This document shows positions 1 to 10,833 of a DNA stretch of 64,000 nt, piece by piece (the stretch's first letter is position 1; every line of letters starts with the position of its first letter). This DNA is from Nakazawaea peltata (lineage: Eukaryota > Ascomycota > Pichiomycetes > Alaninales > Pachysolenaceae), in the NCBI GenBank assembly GCA_001599355.1, contig BCGQ01000009.1, positions 124,001 to 188,000 of the forward strand. The letters run 5' to 3'. The notes under the pieces were generated by a model, which did no database searches, had not been told where the DNA came from, and worked only from the letters and a program-made list of their open reading frames with translations. A program made the translations under genes and the position numbers.

Positions 1-262
1 TCAATTTACAGATCTTTAATGTAGAGATTTTACCTCTCAGTAAATGGACCACAATTTACGAGAATCTATGAGTATAGCATGACGTATTTCACATCGGAAT
101 GGTAGCTTGTAGATTTTGAGACAACAATACAACAAAATACTGTGGACCTTTTGATCCCTTTATCACCCCTAGCCCACTTAAAGGGGTAACAAATAACCTC
201 TGTAATCATACTGAGCAAACTATCATTAACAAAAATCACACTGCAAAAAAAAAAAAAAAAAT

Positions 263-335
263 TGGACGAGTCCGGAGTCGAACCGGAGACCTTTCGCATG
301 CTAAGCGAACGCGCTACCAACTACGCCACACGCCC
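263..335 (-). tRNA. tRNA-Ala (anticodon AGC)
   Basis: This is a 73-nt intronless cloverleaf read on the minus strand. The anticodon loop is TTAGCAT and the T arm carries GGTTCGACTCC. The acceptor stem has the G3:U70 wobble that alanyl-tRNA synthetase recognises, and the discriminator base is A. Position 6:67 is a U-U mismatch. A run of 17 T on the transcribed strand (244-260 on +) is the Pol III terminator. The gene is identical to the copy at 6176-6248, which lies in the opposite orientation, and the identity extends a few bases into both flanks. Confidence 0.97.
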
Positions 336-647
336 CAATTGATGAGTGTTCTACCGGTAGTTTCTTACTTGACTCAATACCCTTGAAGTCTACCACCAAA
401 CAAAAGATAGATTCATTACAATTAAATATCTGACCAACAACCTTGAATTTCTTCTATTTGTCGAAAATCTCGTTTCTGATCCATTCTGGCCCTCAGATAT
501 CCACGTCCTCGAAACCTCCTCTCAGCTCCTCCCCCCGCTTACCCCACAATCCCGAGATTTCGCCAGAGGAAAAATCTTGACAGGCATAAAAATTCTCGAA
601 GACTCGAAGACTAGTTCATCAAGAGGGTCCGAAGAAGAATACAAGCC
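336..647. other. Intergenic region upstream of the PPR-like gene
   Basis: These 312 bases separate the minus-strand tRNA from the plus-strand PPR-like gene and must hold the promoter of the latter. The sequence is AT-rich with a pyrimidine-rich stretch around 500-545. No clear TATA box or other gene is seen. Confidence 0.6.
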
Positions 648-2276
648 ATGATTAGGCATATATTTTGCCGTAATGTGGCGAAAAGGCTACTTTCGGTGTA
701 TCATAGACAATATAGTGCTGTGCTGGCGTCCAGTTTTGCCAAGTTCGACACAGTGATACAGAAGTTGACTACGAAAGATGACTTGAATGAGGTACCGCGG
801 ACTATAGACGAGGCGTTATCGGTAATGGCTCACAAGTTCACGAAATTGAACCCTGGAATACTAGAAGAGGTCAAATCTAAAAGGACAGATGACTATCTTG
901 ATGTTTTTGAGACAGAGACGCCTGATCTCACTCCAGATATACTCCAACATCTCAGAGATCATCTTATATTTGCAGCGGATCATGAGATAATCGAGAAACG
1001 AAAGAGCATTGCTAGGGAAAGGGCTCCATTAGAGGCATACTCTGTGTTCATTAAGTACATTTATGAGACTGTGCCTGACATCAAGTTAATAGAACGATTC
1101 TACAATCGACTCCCATCTCCCGCTCCTAAGTACATAACAGCGGTTGATTTTGAACGATTTATGCATATATTATATAAAAGTGATGATACCAAATTGTTTG
1201 TCAAGGTCATGGCTGATATCAAGGAATCTAAAATGGATATAACACTGAATGAGAAGTCACAGATGATCAAAAACGTTTTCCAAGTGGCTCATTCCCCTCC
1301 AGATAACATCTATAGGTTCTTGAAATCGAAGATTGACTTGAATGATATTCGTTTATATAATTCTATTTTGAGAAGTTGGTTGAAAGTTGACTCTGACCAC
1401 TTCTTCAAAGAAGTGTTGCTAGATATGAGGGGTGCCAAGTTAGCTCCTAATACTGAGACTGTCACCTTAATGGTCCAGAACTATATAAAATTCCATGATG
1501 TAGATAGTTTGTGTGTCATCATAGAGCAGATATTGAACCCGCGGAACCATGTTTTCATTTCTATGCCAATTATTAACTCTTTATTGAGATTCTGCTTTCA
1601 AAACTCCAGACATGACTCAGCCATATTTTTGCTTCAATGGTTAAATCGCATGACAAAACTGAAACCGAAACTTGACTCAGTATCAGAATCAGAATCATTC
1701 TTACGCTCGCAATATCCTATATTGGAGTATCTTTCATCAGAATTAGAGGATGATTCCTCTATCCCCTACTTACTTAATTTCGATTCTGATACCCTGCATA
1801 TTTGTTTGGAATCTCTTCTCCAGAAAGCTGAAAATGGTGAGTCCTTCATAGAAGAGTTAATTCAGTTGCTCGAGTCAGTAGATAAATTCTCCATAACTTT
1901 GAGTGAAAACAGTTATAAGACGGTCTTTGGAAGACTACTGCAGATTCCAGATGATGAAAGCTATAATTATTCTCAACTTTGTGCTATAATTAGACATTTC
2001 ATGGATAGTAATCGCGGTAATTTACCAATGATATTATCTAATAGGAGACTTCGGAATCAAATTTACGATCTCCTTGCGACTAAATCGCCCTCAGAAGAGA
2101 ATTATTCCATGGTGATGGAACTGAAAGAATCATCGAAGAACTTGTTCGATGAGTTTTATAGAAAATACCCTCGAGGATTCAAAGGAAATGAGCTGCAAAA
2201 AGCTGGAACCTCGAGATTGCATGAGGTCATCACAGACTCTGTGATATCAGACCTTACTTCATTAGTAGAAAAATAA
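648..2276 (+). CDS. PPR-like mitochondrial RNA-binding or translation factor
   Basis: The predicted protein has 542 residues. The first 24 are rich in Arg, lack acidic residues and end near RQYS, as in a mitochondrial targeting peptide. The rest is helical, with spaced motifs such as LYNSILRSW (about 241-249) and APNTETVTLMV (about 271-281) that resemble pentatricopeptide repeat helices. Yeast proteins of this architecture bind organellar RNA and control maturation or translation of mitochondrial transcripts. The repeats are too degenerate to assign a named orthologue (Rmd9, Aep3 and Ccm1-type proteins were considered), so no symbol is given. The ATG at 648 is the first in frame. CTG codons here should be read as Ala. 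Confidence 0.7.
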   Translation: MIRHIFCRNVAKRLLSVYHRQYSAVLASSFAKFDTVIQKLTTKDDLNEVPRTIDEALSVMAHKFTKLNPGILEEVKSKRTDDYLDVFETETPDLTPDILQHLRDHLIFAADHEIIEKRKSIARERAPLEAYSVFIKYIYETVPDIKLIERFYNRLPSPAPKYITAVDFERFMHILYKSDDTKLFVKVMADIKESKMDITLNEKSQMIKNVFQVAHSPPDNIYRFLKSKIDLNDIRLYNSILRSWLKVDSDHFFKEVLLDMRGAKLAPNTETVTLMVQNYIKFHDVDSLCVIIEQILNPRNHVFISMPIINSLLRFCFQNSRHDSAIFLLQWLNRMTKLKPKLDSVSESESFLRSQYPILEYLSSELEDDSSIPYLLNFDSDTLHICLESLLQKAENGESFIEELIQLLESVDKFSITLSENSYKTVFGRLLQIPDDESYNYSQLCAIIRHFMDSNRGNLPMILSNRRLRNQIYDLLATKSPSEENYSMVMELKESSKNLFDEFYRKYPRGFKGNELQKAGTSRLHEVITDSVISDLTSLVEK

Positions 2277-3260
2277 GTAATTAATTACTTTATATAGATG
2301 CGTCCTGCGACCTCTATAAAGCAGAACAGCGAACTAAAAATGCAACCCCTAATGATAAATGTTTAGATATATGATAATACACTTCCTGAGTATTGAGAGA
2401 CCCTCTCATTGTATTCGATGTTTCTGGCAGCAGCATACGAGCCTATTCCGAAGAAACCAGAAGCAAGTGCCAGCTTCTCGGCAGTTATGAGTGCTCTAGA
2501 AGAGACTACCTTAAAAATAGCTTGAGCTCCGATGACGTTCATTATTGTAGATTGATAAGGATGAGATTATATCTGGGATCAATTGGAGTCGGATCCCGTT
2601 CTTTATATATGAATTAACCCCCTACTAATTTTAACCCCTTCCCTATGTCCGGTTCTGGTGACTAATCGCTTAAATTTCTAACCCCCCTAAGCGACATTCC
2701 ATCGGAAGACGTTCGCCTAGATCCTAAAGAGGGAAAAATTTTAGGGATGCCGCAGCGATTTGGAAGGGGAGACGGCGTTGAGGGGAGTAAAAATGGCAGG
2801 CCACCAGTCACCAAAAGAGGCTCCACGCGACTACAATAGCAACCTCAGTGTTATTTGAGGACCCTTGTTCCCTGTCAAAACCCAAATTCTTCTCAAAATC
2901 GTCCCATTTCAATTATCCCTCGGCTTCCGGCAATCGTTTATTATTTATCCGTGGCGTGAGGGTACCTAGAAACAATAGGGGAAAAAATATTTTGCTGCGA
3001 AGGGGGTGTCTAAATTAGTAATTTGCTCATGGTGGAATGACATCAGATGGGATCATTTGATGGGCTGAAAGGGTTTGATTGGCAGTTGAGTGCAGTAAGT
3101 GAGCACCAACTGACATGCTTAGGGTATTAGCCATAGTATACAGTCAATATTTTGATCTGTCAACTGATGTGGTTTCATATTTACTACTTACTTGTTCTTC
3201 TCACACTAAATAAAGAGGGTAATTCAGTTTATCGGTTATATATTCAATATTCTAAAGTAT
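2277..3260. other. Long convergent intergenic region, no gene recognised
   Basis: Almost 1 kb lies between the 3' ends of the PPR-like gene and APE2, unusually long for a convergent pair in this window. It contains a possible 35-codon ATG ORF at 2418-2525 with no recognised homology, and small inverted repeats: GGGATC/GATCCC around 2576-2596 and CCTCA/TGAGG around 2844-2861. A non-coding RNA is possible but nothing identifies one. Confidence 0.5.
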
Positions 3261-6023
3261 TTAAAAACCATTGTCGATCAACCATTGATTGACCAGATCA
3301 CCGTCACGAGCTAACCAATCGATCTTGGATTGAATCGACTCTAAAGCTTGAGATAAGGAACGGTCAAATGCCTCGGTGTCGACACTCTTGAAGAACTTCT
3401 CAACTTCTATTTTTTGCTCAGGTTTAGTGAATGAGGTCACGGCAGAGGTGGCTACTGAACCCAACATTGATAATCCTGGTGGTAAAATCTTTGTGATCAG
3501 ATCCCAATTTTCTTTTAACCATTTGAAGGACAGCTCAGCTCCTACCTTATGAGTACTCATAGTACGAAGAGGAATATAAATATCTTGAGCTCTAACGGTT
3601 CCATCTAAGAGAAGAGCAAACGTTTTGTCGAGCAATTTAGTATCTTCAAAGGCACCTAAAGCATATAAAGCCTCGACTTTTTGATCTGAAGATTTAGAAG
3701 TCTTATAAATGTTAACAATAGCTTCGTAATCAGCAATCTTCCCGTCTTTAGCAACAGCCTCATAAACTAAGACTCTCAAATTAGGATCAATAGCACTTTG
3801 ATTACCAGCGACGTATTCGTCAAACATTTTTCTACAATCTTTATGAACGACCTTGATTCCGGAAGAAATAGCATCAGAGAACAACAATGTCTTGAGACGT
3901 TGGTCAAGGTAAGAATCATCAGACTTAAATTCATAACCCAAATCATTCAATTTCCAATCTATGAGAGAAGCGGCAAAGTTTTCCAAACGTTGTTTAGCTT
4001 TGTCATCCTCAAACATCCAAGTCATTCTCAAAGCTTCAACCAGATTAGATATTTCGGACCACAGGGTGAAAGATTCCTCATGTTTCCAAGCATTCAAGAT
4101 CGATAATAAATTCAAAGTCGAGGCGTATCCAGAACGAGCCAAAGAAGAGGCATCTCCAATGAGACCAGCTCTGTCCTCAACAGAAAGCAATCCCTTACTT
4201 CCATCTTCGGCCAACTTAGTCCATCTACTATCAGGGTACAAAGTACGGTAGATTCCGGCCTGGTCGGCATTCAATTTGTAGAACTCAATGTCTTCTAAAT
4301 CAACTACAGTAGATCTGTCGTACAAAACAAGAGAACCATCTACACCTTCTTTAGTTCTCAAGGATAAAAAGACTGGGTACAATACCTTATCATCAGCAGG
4401 ATTAGCATCACCAGAACTCAAGAATCTATTCTGAGTGATCTTCAACTTGTTTCCGTCCTCAACTACAGTCAAAACAGGATACCCAGCCTTCTTGGTCCAG
4501 ATATCCATGACTCCAACGATATCTTCACCTGACTCTTGTGATAACAGTTCCCACAAATCCGAAGTCTTGGTGTTGGTCCAAGCATGTTCGTGTAAATATC
4601 TGGAAACACCTTTAATGAAAACATCCTCCCCGATCCAATTGGCAATCATTTTCAATACTGATGATCCCTTGGCGTAAGAGATGGAGTCAAAAATCTGGTT
4701 GATTTCAGAAGTCTTTCCTACAGGAACCTCAATAGGATGGGAAGATCTCATGGAATCCAAAGACATGGCTTGATGAAGAGTGGTGGAAACATATTGTTCC
4801 CATACCTTCCACTCTGGGTATTCATGGTTGATGAAGAACCACGACATCCAAGTAGCAAAACCTTCATTCAACCATAAACCTTCCCACCATTCCATAGTGA
4901 CCAAATCTCCAAACCATTGGTGAGCTAATTCATGAGCAACAACCTCAGAGACTCTCTCTTTATGAGAAGCTGTAGAAGTGGACTCATCAAGCAACAAATC
5001 AACTACTCTATAAGTGACCAAACCAAAGTTCTCCATAGCACCGGCAGTGAAATCGTGAATACCAATCATGTCCATTTTAGGTAATGGGAATTTGAAATCG
5101 AACTTGGAATCATAGAATGCCAATACTTTCAGAGCGAGATTCATCAGGTAAACACCTTGTTCTTTCAACCCAGGGGTAGTGTAGACTCTAATTGGAACAC
5201 GATAGTCGTTGGTCTCGACGTATTCCAACTCACCGACAACAAATGCTACTAAATAAGTCGACATTACAGGTGTGGAGTTGAAGACAACCTTCTTTTTATC
5301 ATCAGAAACCTCAATAGTTTCCTTGACATCCATGTTAGACAAACAAGTTAACTTCTTATCAGAAATCAAACTGATGTCGAACACGGCTTTAGCATCTGGC
5401 TGATCATACGATGGGAAAGCTCTCCGAGCATCTGTAGGCTCCATTTGAGTAGTTGCCAAGTATTTGGTCTCACCATCTTGTTCATAGGTGGATTTATAGA
5501 ACCCAGACATGTTATCATTCAAAATACCTGTGTAGTTCAAATATAAGTAGACGATATCGTACTTAAGAGAGGTCGAGAACTCGAAAGTGGTGGTACTTCC
5601 AGCACTGGAGGTCTTCTTTGGTGTATAAGAATGACCATTGGCGTATAAAACAACCTCATTGAACTTAATATCCAAGGCATTCAAAGAGATGAATTTGGAT
5701 TTCTTATCGAGCACGTCAAAAGTGATGTTCAAGGAGCCGTAGAAGTCGAAAGTGGAGAAGTCTGGCTCCAAAGTCAAGTCATATCTGGTTGGTTTGACAT
5801 TCCCAGGCAATATTTCCTTCTTTACCGGGGATTTTTTGTCGGAACTAGTTCAATTGTTAGAATCAAATAATGAAGCGCCGTTTGATAGAAGCAACACTTA
5901 CTCAAAGCCCGTGTCATTGAAGAGGTAGATCCCAATGAGGAGGAGTAGAGAGGCTAATAAGGTGAGGTAGAACCTCTTCTTCCTCTCTGTGAGGGAGGTA
6001 TACTGAGCGAATTCCAAGTTCAT
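3261..6023 (-). CDS. APE2: M1 zinc aminopeptidase with N-terminal membrane anchor (one intron)
   Basis: Gluzincin aminopeptidase of the Ape2/Aap1 (puromycin-sensitive) family, which removes N-terminal residues from peptides. The gene has two exons: 6023-5902 and 5844-3261. Splicing yields 901 residues. The GAMEN substrate motif is followed by HELAH at about residues 345-349 and the third zinc ligand in NEGF, 19 residues later, so the catalytic site is complete. Exon 1 encodes 40 residues containing a basic stretch (ERKKR) and then about 18 hydrophobic residues, predicting a type II signal anchor. Exon 2 has no ATG at the proper start, which supports the splice. S. cerevisiae APE2 also has an intron near its 5' end. 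AAP1 is the alternative name because the two are paralogues in S. cerevisiae. The gene is convergent with the PPR-like gene. Confidence 0.92.
5845..5901 (-). other. Spliceosomal intron in APE2
   Basis: This 57-nt intron begins GTAAGT on the minus strand, has the branch-point-like TTCTAAC and ends ACTAG. Removing it joins codon 40 (Phe) plus GA to TTCCGAC and keeps a single reading frame through the M1 domain. The first branch-site pyrimidine deviates from the usual TACTAAC. Confidence 0.9.
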
Positions 6024-6175
6024 TGGTCAATTGGGGTAGAGTCTTGTTGTGAACTGTGGATTTTGTGTCAAATAGCAATAAAATTAGAGTGAACGGCGCT
6101 AAGAAAAACTTAATTAGGAAATCGAGAAGTTGGATGTGAGTATGTATGTTTTAAGATAAAAATAAATATAAATTG

Positions 6176-6248
6176 GGGCGTGTGGCGTAGTTGGTAGCGC
6201 GTTCGCTTAGCATGCGAAAGGTCTCCGGTTCGACTCCGGACTCGTCCA
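6176..6248 (+). tRNA. tRNA-Ala (anticodon AGC)
   Basis: Identical 73-nt copy of the gene at 263-335 but on the plus strand. It shows the anticodon AGC, G3:U70, a canonical B box (GGTTCGACTCC) and an eight-T terminator directly downstream. It sits between the divergent promoters of APE2 and MET18, about 150 bases upstream of the APE2 start codon. Confidence 0.97.
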
Positions 6249-6680
6249 ATTTTTTTTGGAATGAAAAATAAGGAAGTTGTAAAATGCTAATTACGTGGGT
6301 TGGAGTAGTATCAAATGGGGGTTAAGATGAGCTGGGAAAAGATAAGCTTTAGTTAATAAGATGCTCTGGCATTACACTTGAATATACAATCGATAACCAT
6401 GATGGTCTTTGAGGATTAATTTCCATGTTTACCGTTTTTTTCTTACCTTCTTCACTCTATCCTTGTCTTCGCTGAGTTCCTCCTTCCCTTCCCTCCCTTT
6501 CCCCCTCTCTTTTCCCCTGCGTCTTTTCCCTTTGTCTCCCTGCCCCCCTTCTCCTCCTCCACCTTAGCTCTTTCTTAGAGCTCTCGCTCCCTCGCTCTCG
6601 CTAGCAAAATTTTCCCTCCCAAAGGCCTTGAAAAAATCCATCCAACTCCCGTCGAAGGCGCTTACTCATCAAGGTACAAC
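6249..6680. promoter_or_regulatory. MET18 upstream region with long polypyrimidine tract
   Basis: The region from the tRNA to MET18 has a GGGGGTTAA element at 6317-6325 and a strongly pyrimidine-biased plus strand from about 6435 to 6560, including runs of CCCTTT and CTCC. Such poly(dC-dT) tracts are common in yeast core promoters as nucleosome-disfavouring DNA. No TATA box is obvious. Confidence 0.55.
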
Positions 6681-9600
6681 ATGGCTGCCGAATTAAATAG
6701 ACTCTCCCAGCTGTATATGGCCAGTCCAGAACTGAGCCCTGAAATCATATCCCAATTAACTCAGCTGCTTTCCGGTAACAAGTACACCTTCCTTCAATTC
6801 ATCCAATCTTTGGGCGGCTATTTGACTGAAGAAAGCGACACCATCAGACTGAAGCTGATCATATGCATTTGTGATACTCTTCTGAGCTTGCCTGACAACA
6901 AATTGTCACTCAAGGACTGCTATTTCATGATGGAGTTCTTGGTCAGCCGTATGGACGACGACTTAAAGAACTCCGCCGCCGGTGTTATCTCCTTGATCCG
7001 GATGAGAAACTTCAAATCGACCGAACTCATCGACCAAATTTTGACTAAAATCCAAGAAAATTTCCAGTCCAGACAGTTGTTGGCCAAGTATAGATATCAG
7101 GTGTTCTCGATATTGGCCGAGTTACTCGATAAGTTCCCTAAATATTTGCTGACAATCAACGATTTGTTCATCCAGACTTTCATTAAGATAAGTACCGGTG
7201 AAAAAGACCCAAGAAACTTGTTGATTTCATTTGATTTGAACTATAAAATCTCCACCACAATGGATGTATCTAAATTCTCCGAGGATTTGTTCGATAACAG
7301 TTTCTGTTACTTCCCAATTTCTTTCAAGCCACCAGCTAATGACCCTTACAAGATCACTAGTGAACAATTGAAAAATGCTTTGAGAAAAGTGTTGGCATGT
7401 AATTCGTCATTTGCCAAAGATTGTATTCCTAATTTAGTGGAGAAGTTGTCTTCCACCTCTAGTGCTGTCAAAGTGGATTCCTTGCATACTTTGACCGACT
7501 GTATCACTAATTATAGTCTGTCTACCATCAAAGAGTACTCTATAACCATTTGGAATTCCTTGAAATATGAGGTATTGCATAATGAGATGCAAAATTTGTC
7601 CAATTATCAAGATTTGGATACCAAATATGCTCAGTCAGAGTTGGAAGAAGACACTGCATTGCCTGTTACATTGGAATTATTGAAAAAATTGTATCTCAAG
7701 ATCACTTTTGAAGAGCAAGAAGAACATATGACTGCCAATTTGATGTTGGATGAACTTTTGAAGAATTTAGAAACTTTAGATGACAAAAAACTGAAACAAT
7801 CTGCTTTGATTCTTTCTTATATTGGCTCTCTGTCAATTTCCAATTTCCAATCTATTGTCTCCAAGTCGTTCCCAGTATTGTTCAAAGACTCAGACTCTCT
7901 TTCAATTGCATCTCAGAGACTCTTGATCACATATCTAACCTTTTTCCTTGATTCTTACTTGATTATGGTCTCTACTTACGACGAGACCCCTAAATCTCCA
8001 TTATTAGACTACAAAGACGATATTTTGGTGCAATTGAGTAAATCTTTAATGTCATCGTCTCAGAATGAGGTCACTTTAAGATGTCTTGCGATCAAATCTT
8101 TAACAAAACTCATCCAAATACCTTTGTTTTTGGACCAACAAGAGTTAAATTTGGTCGTTCAATATTTCACCGACATTTTGACTTCCGATGAGAACCCAAA
8201 CACTTCACTGGAAATTTTGAAAAGTATCACAGAAGTTTCAAATAAATACTCAAGCTTGATTGTAGAGGTCACTTTACCGAGATTACTCATTTTATTACCT
8301 GAAGATCCGATTTCTCCAGCTCCTAGCAGCTTAAAAACGTTGAATACTAGAGAGAAAGTATTGGATATCATTGCAACGGTGGTTGAGAACAAGGAGTTGC
8401 TCAGTATCGTTTTAGTTAGATTACTTAACAAAATCCCTGTAGTTCTGTCTTCTGATAATGAGAAGGAAGCGGCAGATTATATAAAACTCATCCTTTCTAC
8501 TATGGTGAAAGTGATCCAGAAAGCCAAGTCAAAGTCAGAAGGAGAATCAACTTTGACTCTTGACAGTTATTGGGGCAATTTTGTTCCTCAATTCTTACAA
8601 TTGGTCTTAGAGAAGGAAGTGTTTGTCAAGCTGGACTCATTACTTGAACATGCTTCTAAATTGATCAAATTAATTGTCTTGAACACCTCTTCAGCCCATC
8701 ATCAGACAATTTTGAACTCAGTTTATGGGGTGTTTATTGAAGGAAATACTCGTTCAGAGTTATTAGCACAGGAATTATCTCATCCTTTGACCTTATTGAG
8801 TGCTCCTTCCAAATTTATTGTAGTTTTTGGCAAGATTTTATCAGCAGTGGATATTCAAAGTTGTAAATTACCTGTAAATCCAGAGATTTTGGTAGATAAA
8901 ATGTTGGAGATTTGTCAATGGGACTCCTTGCTGAGACTCAACTACACCAGGTTGGGATATTTGTCGACTATGGCATTAATTGTAAATAAATATATCAGTA
9001 GAGGAAGCAATTATCTTCAAGAGAGAACCCTGAAGTTGATGGAGCTGGTGGCTCCGCTGCCAACTTTAGCTTTCTTCAAGAATTTGGAAGCTTTGACTTG
9101 GATCACCAAGGCCTTAATTTTGAAAGATGATTCCGTCTTGATCTCGCCTTGTCAAGACTATTTATTTAGCTTGTTAGGTCATAATGATAATGTAGTATCG
9201 ACAGCAGCATCGAAATCTTTGGAGGTATTGATCGCCGAATGTGAAGTTTTCGATTGTTACAACAAACTGGTGACCGTATTTGGACGTGAAAAACAGGTAT
9301 GTTTCAACCTTGATGTACGTCTTCTTTACAAGCAAAAGTTCTTCAATTTTGCTATACCAAAAGTAGTCGACTTATTTGGTGAGTCCGATAATGTAGATAT
9401 GGATGGAGAGAATGTGATCGATAATCTGCAATTGAAGAAGAATTATTTGATCACATTGGCTCTTATTTTGAGATATGTAGATGACTCGATTATGCTGAGT
9501 CACATTGGCACAGTATTCCCATTAGTATTGAAATCGTTATTCTTTGATGTGATGCTGAATCTGCAAGTAGTCGAGTCTGCTGTTAGTATAGTTTCGATGG

Positions 9601-9881
9601 CTTTGAAGCAGGATCCGAAATTGGTGGGTCTGTCTTTAAGGCAAATTGTTCCTAGATTACTTGAATTAGTTTCGACAAAATCAGCATCTGAAAGTATTAA
9701 GATTGGATGCTTGCATCTCTTAATGGAGATGGCAAAATCTCCAATTGAAGATACTATTGAATATCGTGAGGGGGTTATCCGTAATTTGGGTTACGTGTTG
9801 GATGATAGAAAGAGACATGTAAGGAAATTGGCTGCTGATTGTAGACAGTTATTCTATGATATGGATCAAACAAAGGAATGA
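6681..9881 (+). CDS. MET18: MMS19/Met18, cytosolic Fe-S targeting adaptor
   Basis: A 1066-residue all-helical HEAT-repeat protein, close to the usual length of fungal Met18/MMS19. In known members it forms the CIA targeting complex that delivers 4Fe-4S clusters to DNA polymerases, primase, XPD/Rad3 and other apo-proteins in the cytosol and nucleus. The N-terminal block (LIRMRNFKSTE, about 105-115) and the C-terminal HEAT block, with DDRKRHVRKLAADCR near the end, match the MMS19 N and C domains. The start at 6681 gives MAAELNRL and no upstream in-frame ATG is needed. It is convergent with RRT14. Confidence 0.92.
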   Translation: MAAELNRLSQLYMASPELSPEIISQLTQLLSGNKYTFLQFIQSLGGYLTEESDTIRLKLIICICDTLLSLPDNKLSLKDCYFMMEFLVSRMDDDLKNSAAGVISLIRMRNFKSTELIDQILTKIQENFQSRQLLAKYRYQVFSILAELLDKFPKYLLTINDLFIQTFIKISTGEKDPRNLLISFDLNYKISTTMDVSKFSEDLFDNSFCYFPISFKPPANDPYKITSEQLKNALRKVLACNSSFAKDCIPNLVEKLSSTSSAVKVDSLHTLTDCITNYSLSTIKEYSITIWNSLKYEVLHNEMQNLSNYQDLDTKYAQSELEEDTALPVTLELLKKLYLKITFEEQEEHMTANLMLDELLKNLETLDDKKLKQSALILSYIGSLSISNFQSIVSKSFPVLFKDSDSLSIASQRLLITYLTFFLDSYLIMVSTYDETPKSPLLDYKDDILVQLSKSLMSSSQNEVTLRCLAIKSLTKLIQIPLFLDQQELNLVVQYFTDILTSDENPNTSLEILKSITEVSNKYSSLIVEVTLPRLLILLPEDPISPAPSSLKTLNTREKVLDIIATVVENKELLSIVLVRLLNKIPVVLSSDNEKEAADYIKLILSTMVKVIQKAKSKSEGESTLTLDSYWGNFVPQFLQLVLEKEVFVKLDSLLEHASKLIKLIVLNTSSAHHQTILNSVYGVFIEGNTRSELLAQELSHPLTLLSAPSKFIVVFGKILSAVDIQSCKLPVNPEILVDKMLEICQWDSLLRLNYTRLGYLSTMALIVNKYISRGSNYLQERTLKLMELVAPLPTLAFFKNLEALTWITKALILKDDSVLISPCQDYLFSLLGHNDNVVSTAASKSLEVLIAECEVFDCYNKLVTVFGREKQVCFNLDVRLLYKQKFFNFAIPKVVDLFGESDNVDMDGENVIDNLQLKKNYLITLALILRYVDDSIMLSHIGTVFPLVLKSLFFDVMLNLQVVESAVSIVSMALKQDPKLVGLSLRQIVPRLLELVSTKSASESIKIGCLHLLMEMAKSPIEDTIEYREGVIRNLGYVLDDRKRHVRKLAADCRQLFYDMDQTKE

Positions 9882-10172
9882 TGTATAGATTAATGGTTAT
9901 ATGTTATTAAGACCAGTTTTATTTAATGGTTTCGAGTCTGATGTAGAGCTTAGAGTGAACGTTAAGAATGGATATTATGAACTAAATGTAGAAATGAGCC
10001 TTAGGAATGAACTTGAATGAACTTTAAGAGTAAACTTTAGTGGAATTTTAGGGATAAATTGGGGGTTATCAAATGGTCGTGTACATCAAATATCACTAAT
10101 TAGGAAACCTTATAACACCCTTCCAGCTAACTACTTCAATAATTATCAGATCACCTATATGACTTTTATTAC

Positions 10173-10772
10173 CTAATCACTATCACTATCCTCATCGTCT
10201 GTCAGTCCAACTGGTGCTAAACCAGGAGTTAAACCAGGGTAAGCAACAATACCCTTCTGTAATTTCCGACTAAAGTCCAGTTTCTTTTGGTGCTTCAGTT
10301 TGACCTTCTTACGGTGACGTTGTTTATCTTCAGAGGTCATTAACAGTAATACCTCACTTTCCAAACTCTTCAACTCATCATTATGCATATTCTCCCACGA
10401 CTTCAATGTCTTCACCTTCTTAGAAATTATATCTTGTAATTCTTCGTTATCGAATCTCTTCTCGTCCTTCAATTTCTTCACTCTTACCATTCTGTTCAAG
10501 AGCTGTTCTTGCGCCACTTTATGTTTAACTTTTGTTCTTTGAAGACGCCTCAGTTTCAACTTCTCTTTACGGGCCAATTCAATCTTCAGTTCTATCTGAT
10601 TTTTGGTCTTAATCTTGTTATTGATGATCTGAGCTCCTCCTTCAGCCTTCTTCTTTTTGCTCTGCTCTTTATTCGAAGTTATCACCTCTGATCCTGGAAG
10701 GAAATTATTGAGAAGTTTATTGATGTTATCCAGCGCCTGCAGACGCGATGAGTCTGTTGAAAATGATCCCAT
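10173..10772 (-). CDS. RRT14: Rrt14, nucleolar ribosome-biogenesis protein
   Basis: A 199-residue, very basic, Lys-rich protein, close in length to S. cerevisiae Rrt14 (206 aa). The diagnostic C terminus YPGLTPGLAPVGL followed by an acidic DDEDSDSD tail is nearly identical to the yeast protein. The N-terminal block NKLLNNFLPG matches the family too. Rrt14 is implicated in rRNA transcription or ribosome assembly in the nucleolus. Its upstream DNA holds two RRPE-like AAAAATTTT elements, as expected for ribosome-biogenesis genes. Confidence 0.95.
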   Translation of the reverse strand: MGSFSTDSSRLQALDNINKLLNNFLPGSEVITSNKEQSKKKKAEGGAQIINNKIKTKNQIELKIELARKEKLKLRRLQRTKVKHKVAQEQLLNRMVRVKKLKDEKRFDNEELQDIISKKVKTLKSWENMHNDELKSLESEVLLLMTSEDKQRHRKKVKLKHQKKLDFSRKLQKGIVAYPGLTPGLAPVGLTDDEDSDSD

Positions 10773-10833
10773 ACTAGCTGGACTATGTCTATGAATATCT
10801 TTCAGCTGTCCTCCGATGACCTTTTTAAAACCT

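Noticed and set aside
2418-2525. A 35-codon ATG ORF between the PPR-like gene and APE2
   Set aside because: It is short, Ala/Ser/Pro-rich and matches no family I know. No splice partner was found upstream. It may be chance.
3099-3136. GTAAGT followed by a possible acceptor in the PPR/APE2 convergent region
   Set aside because: The implied intron would be about 30 nt, with no proper branch site and no coding exon on either side.
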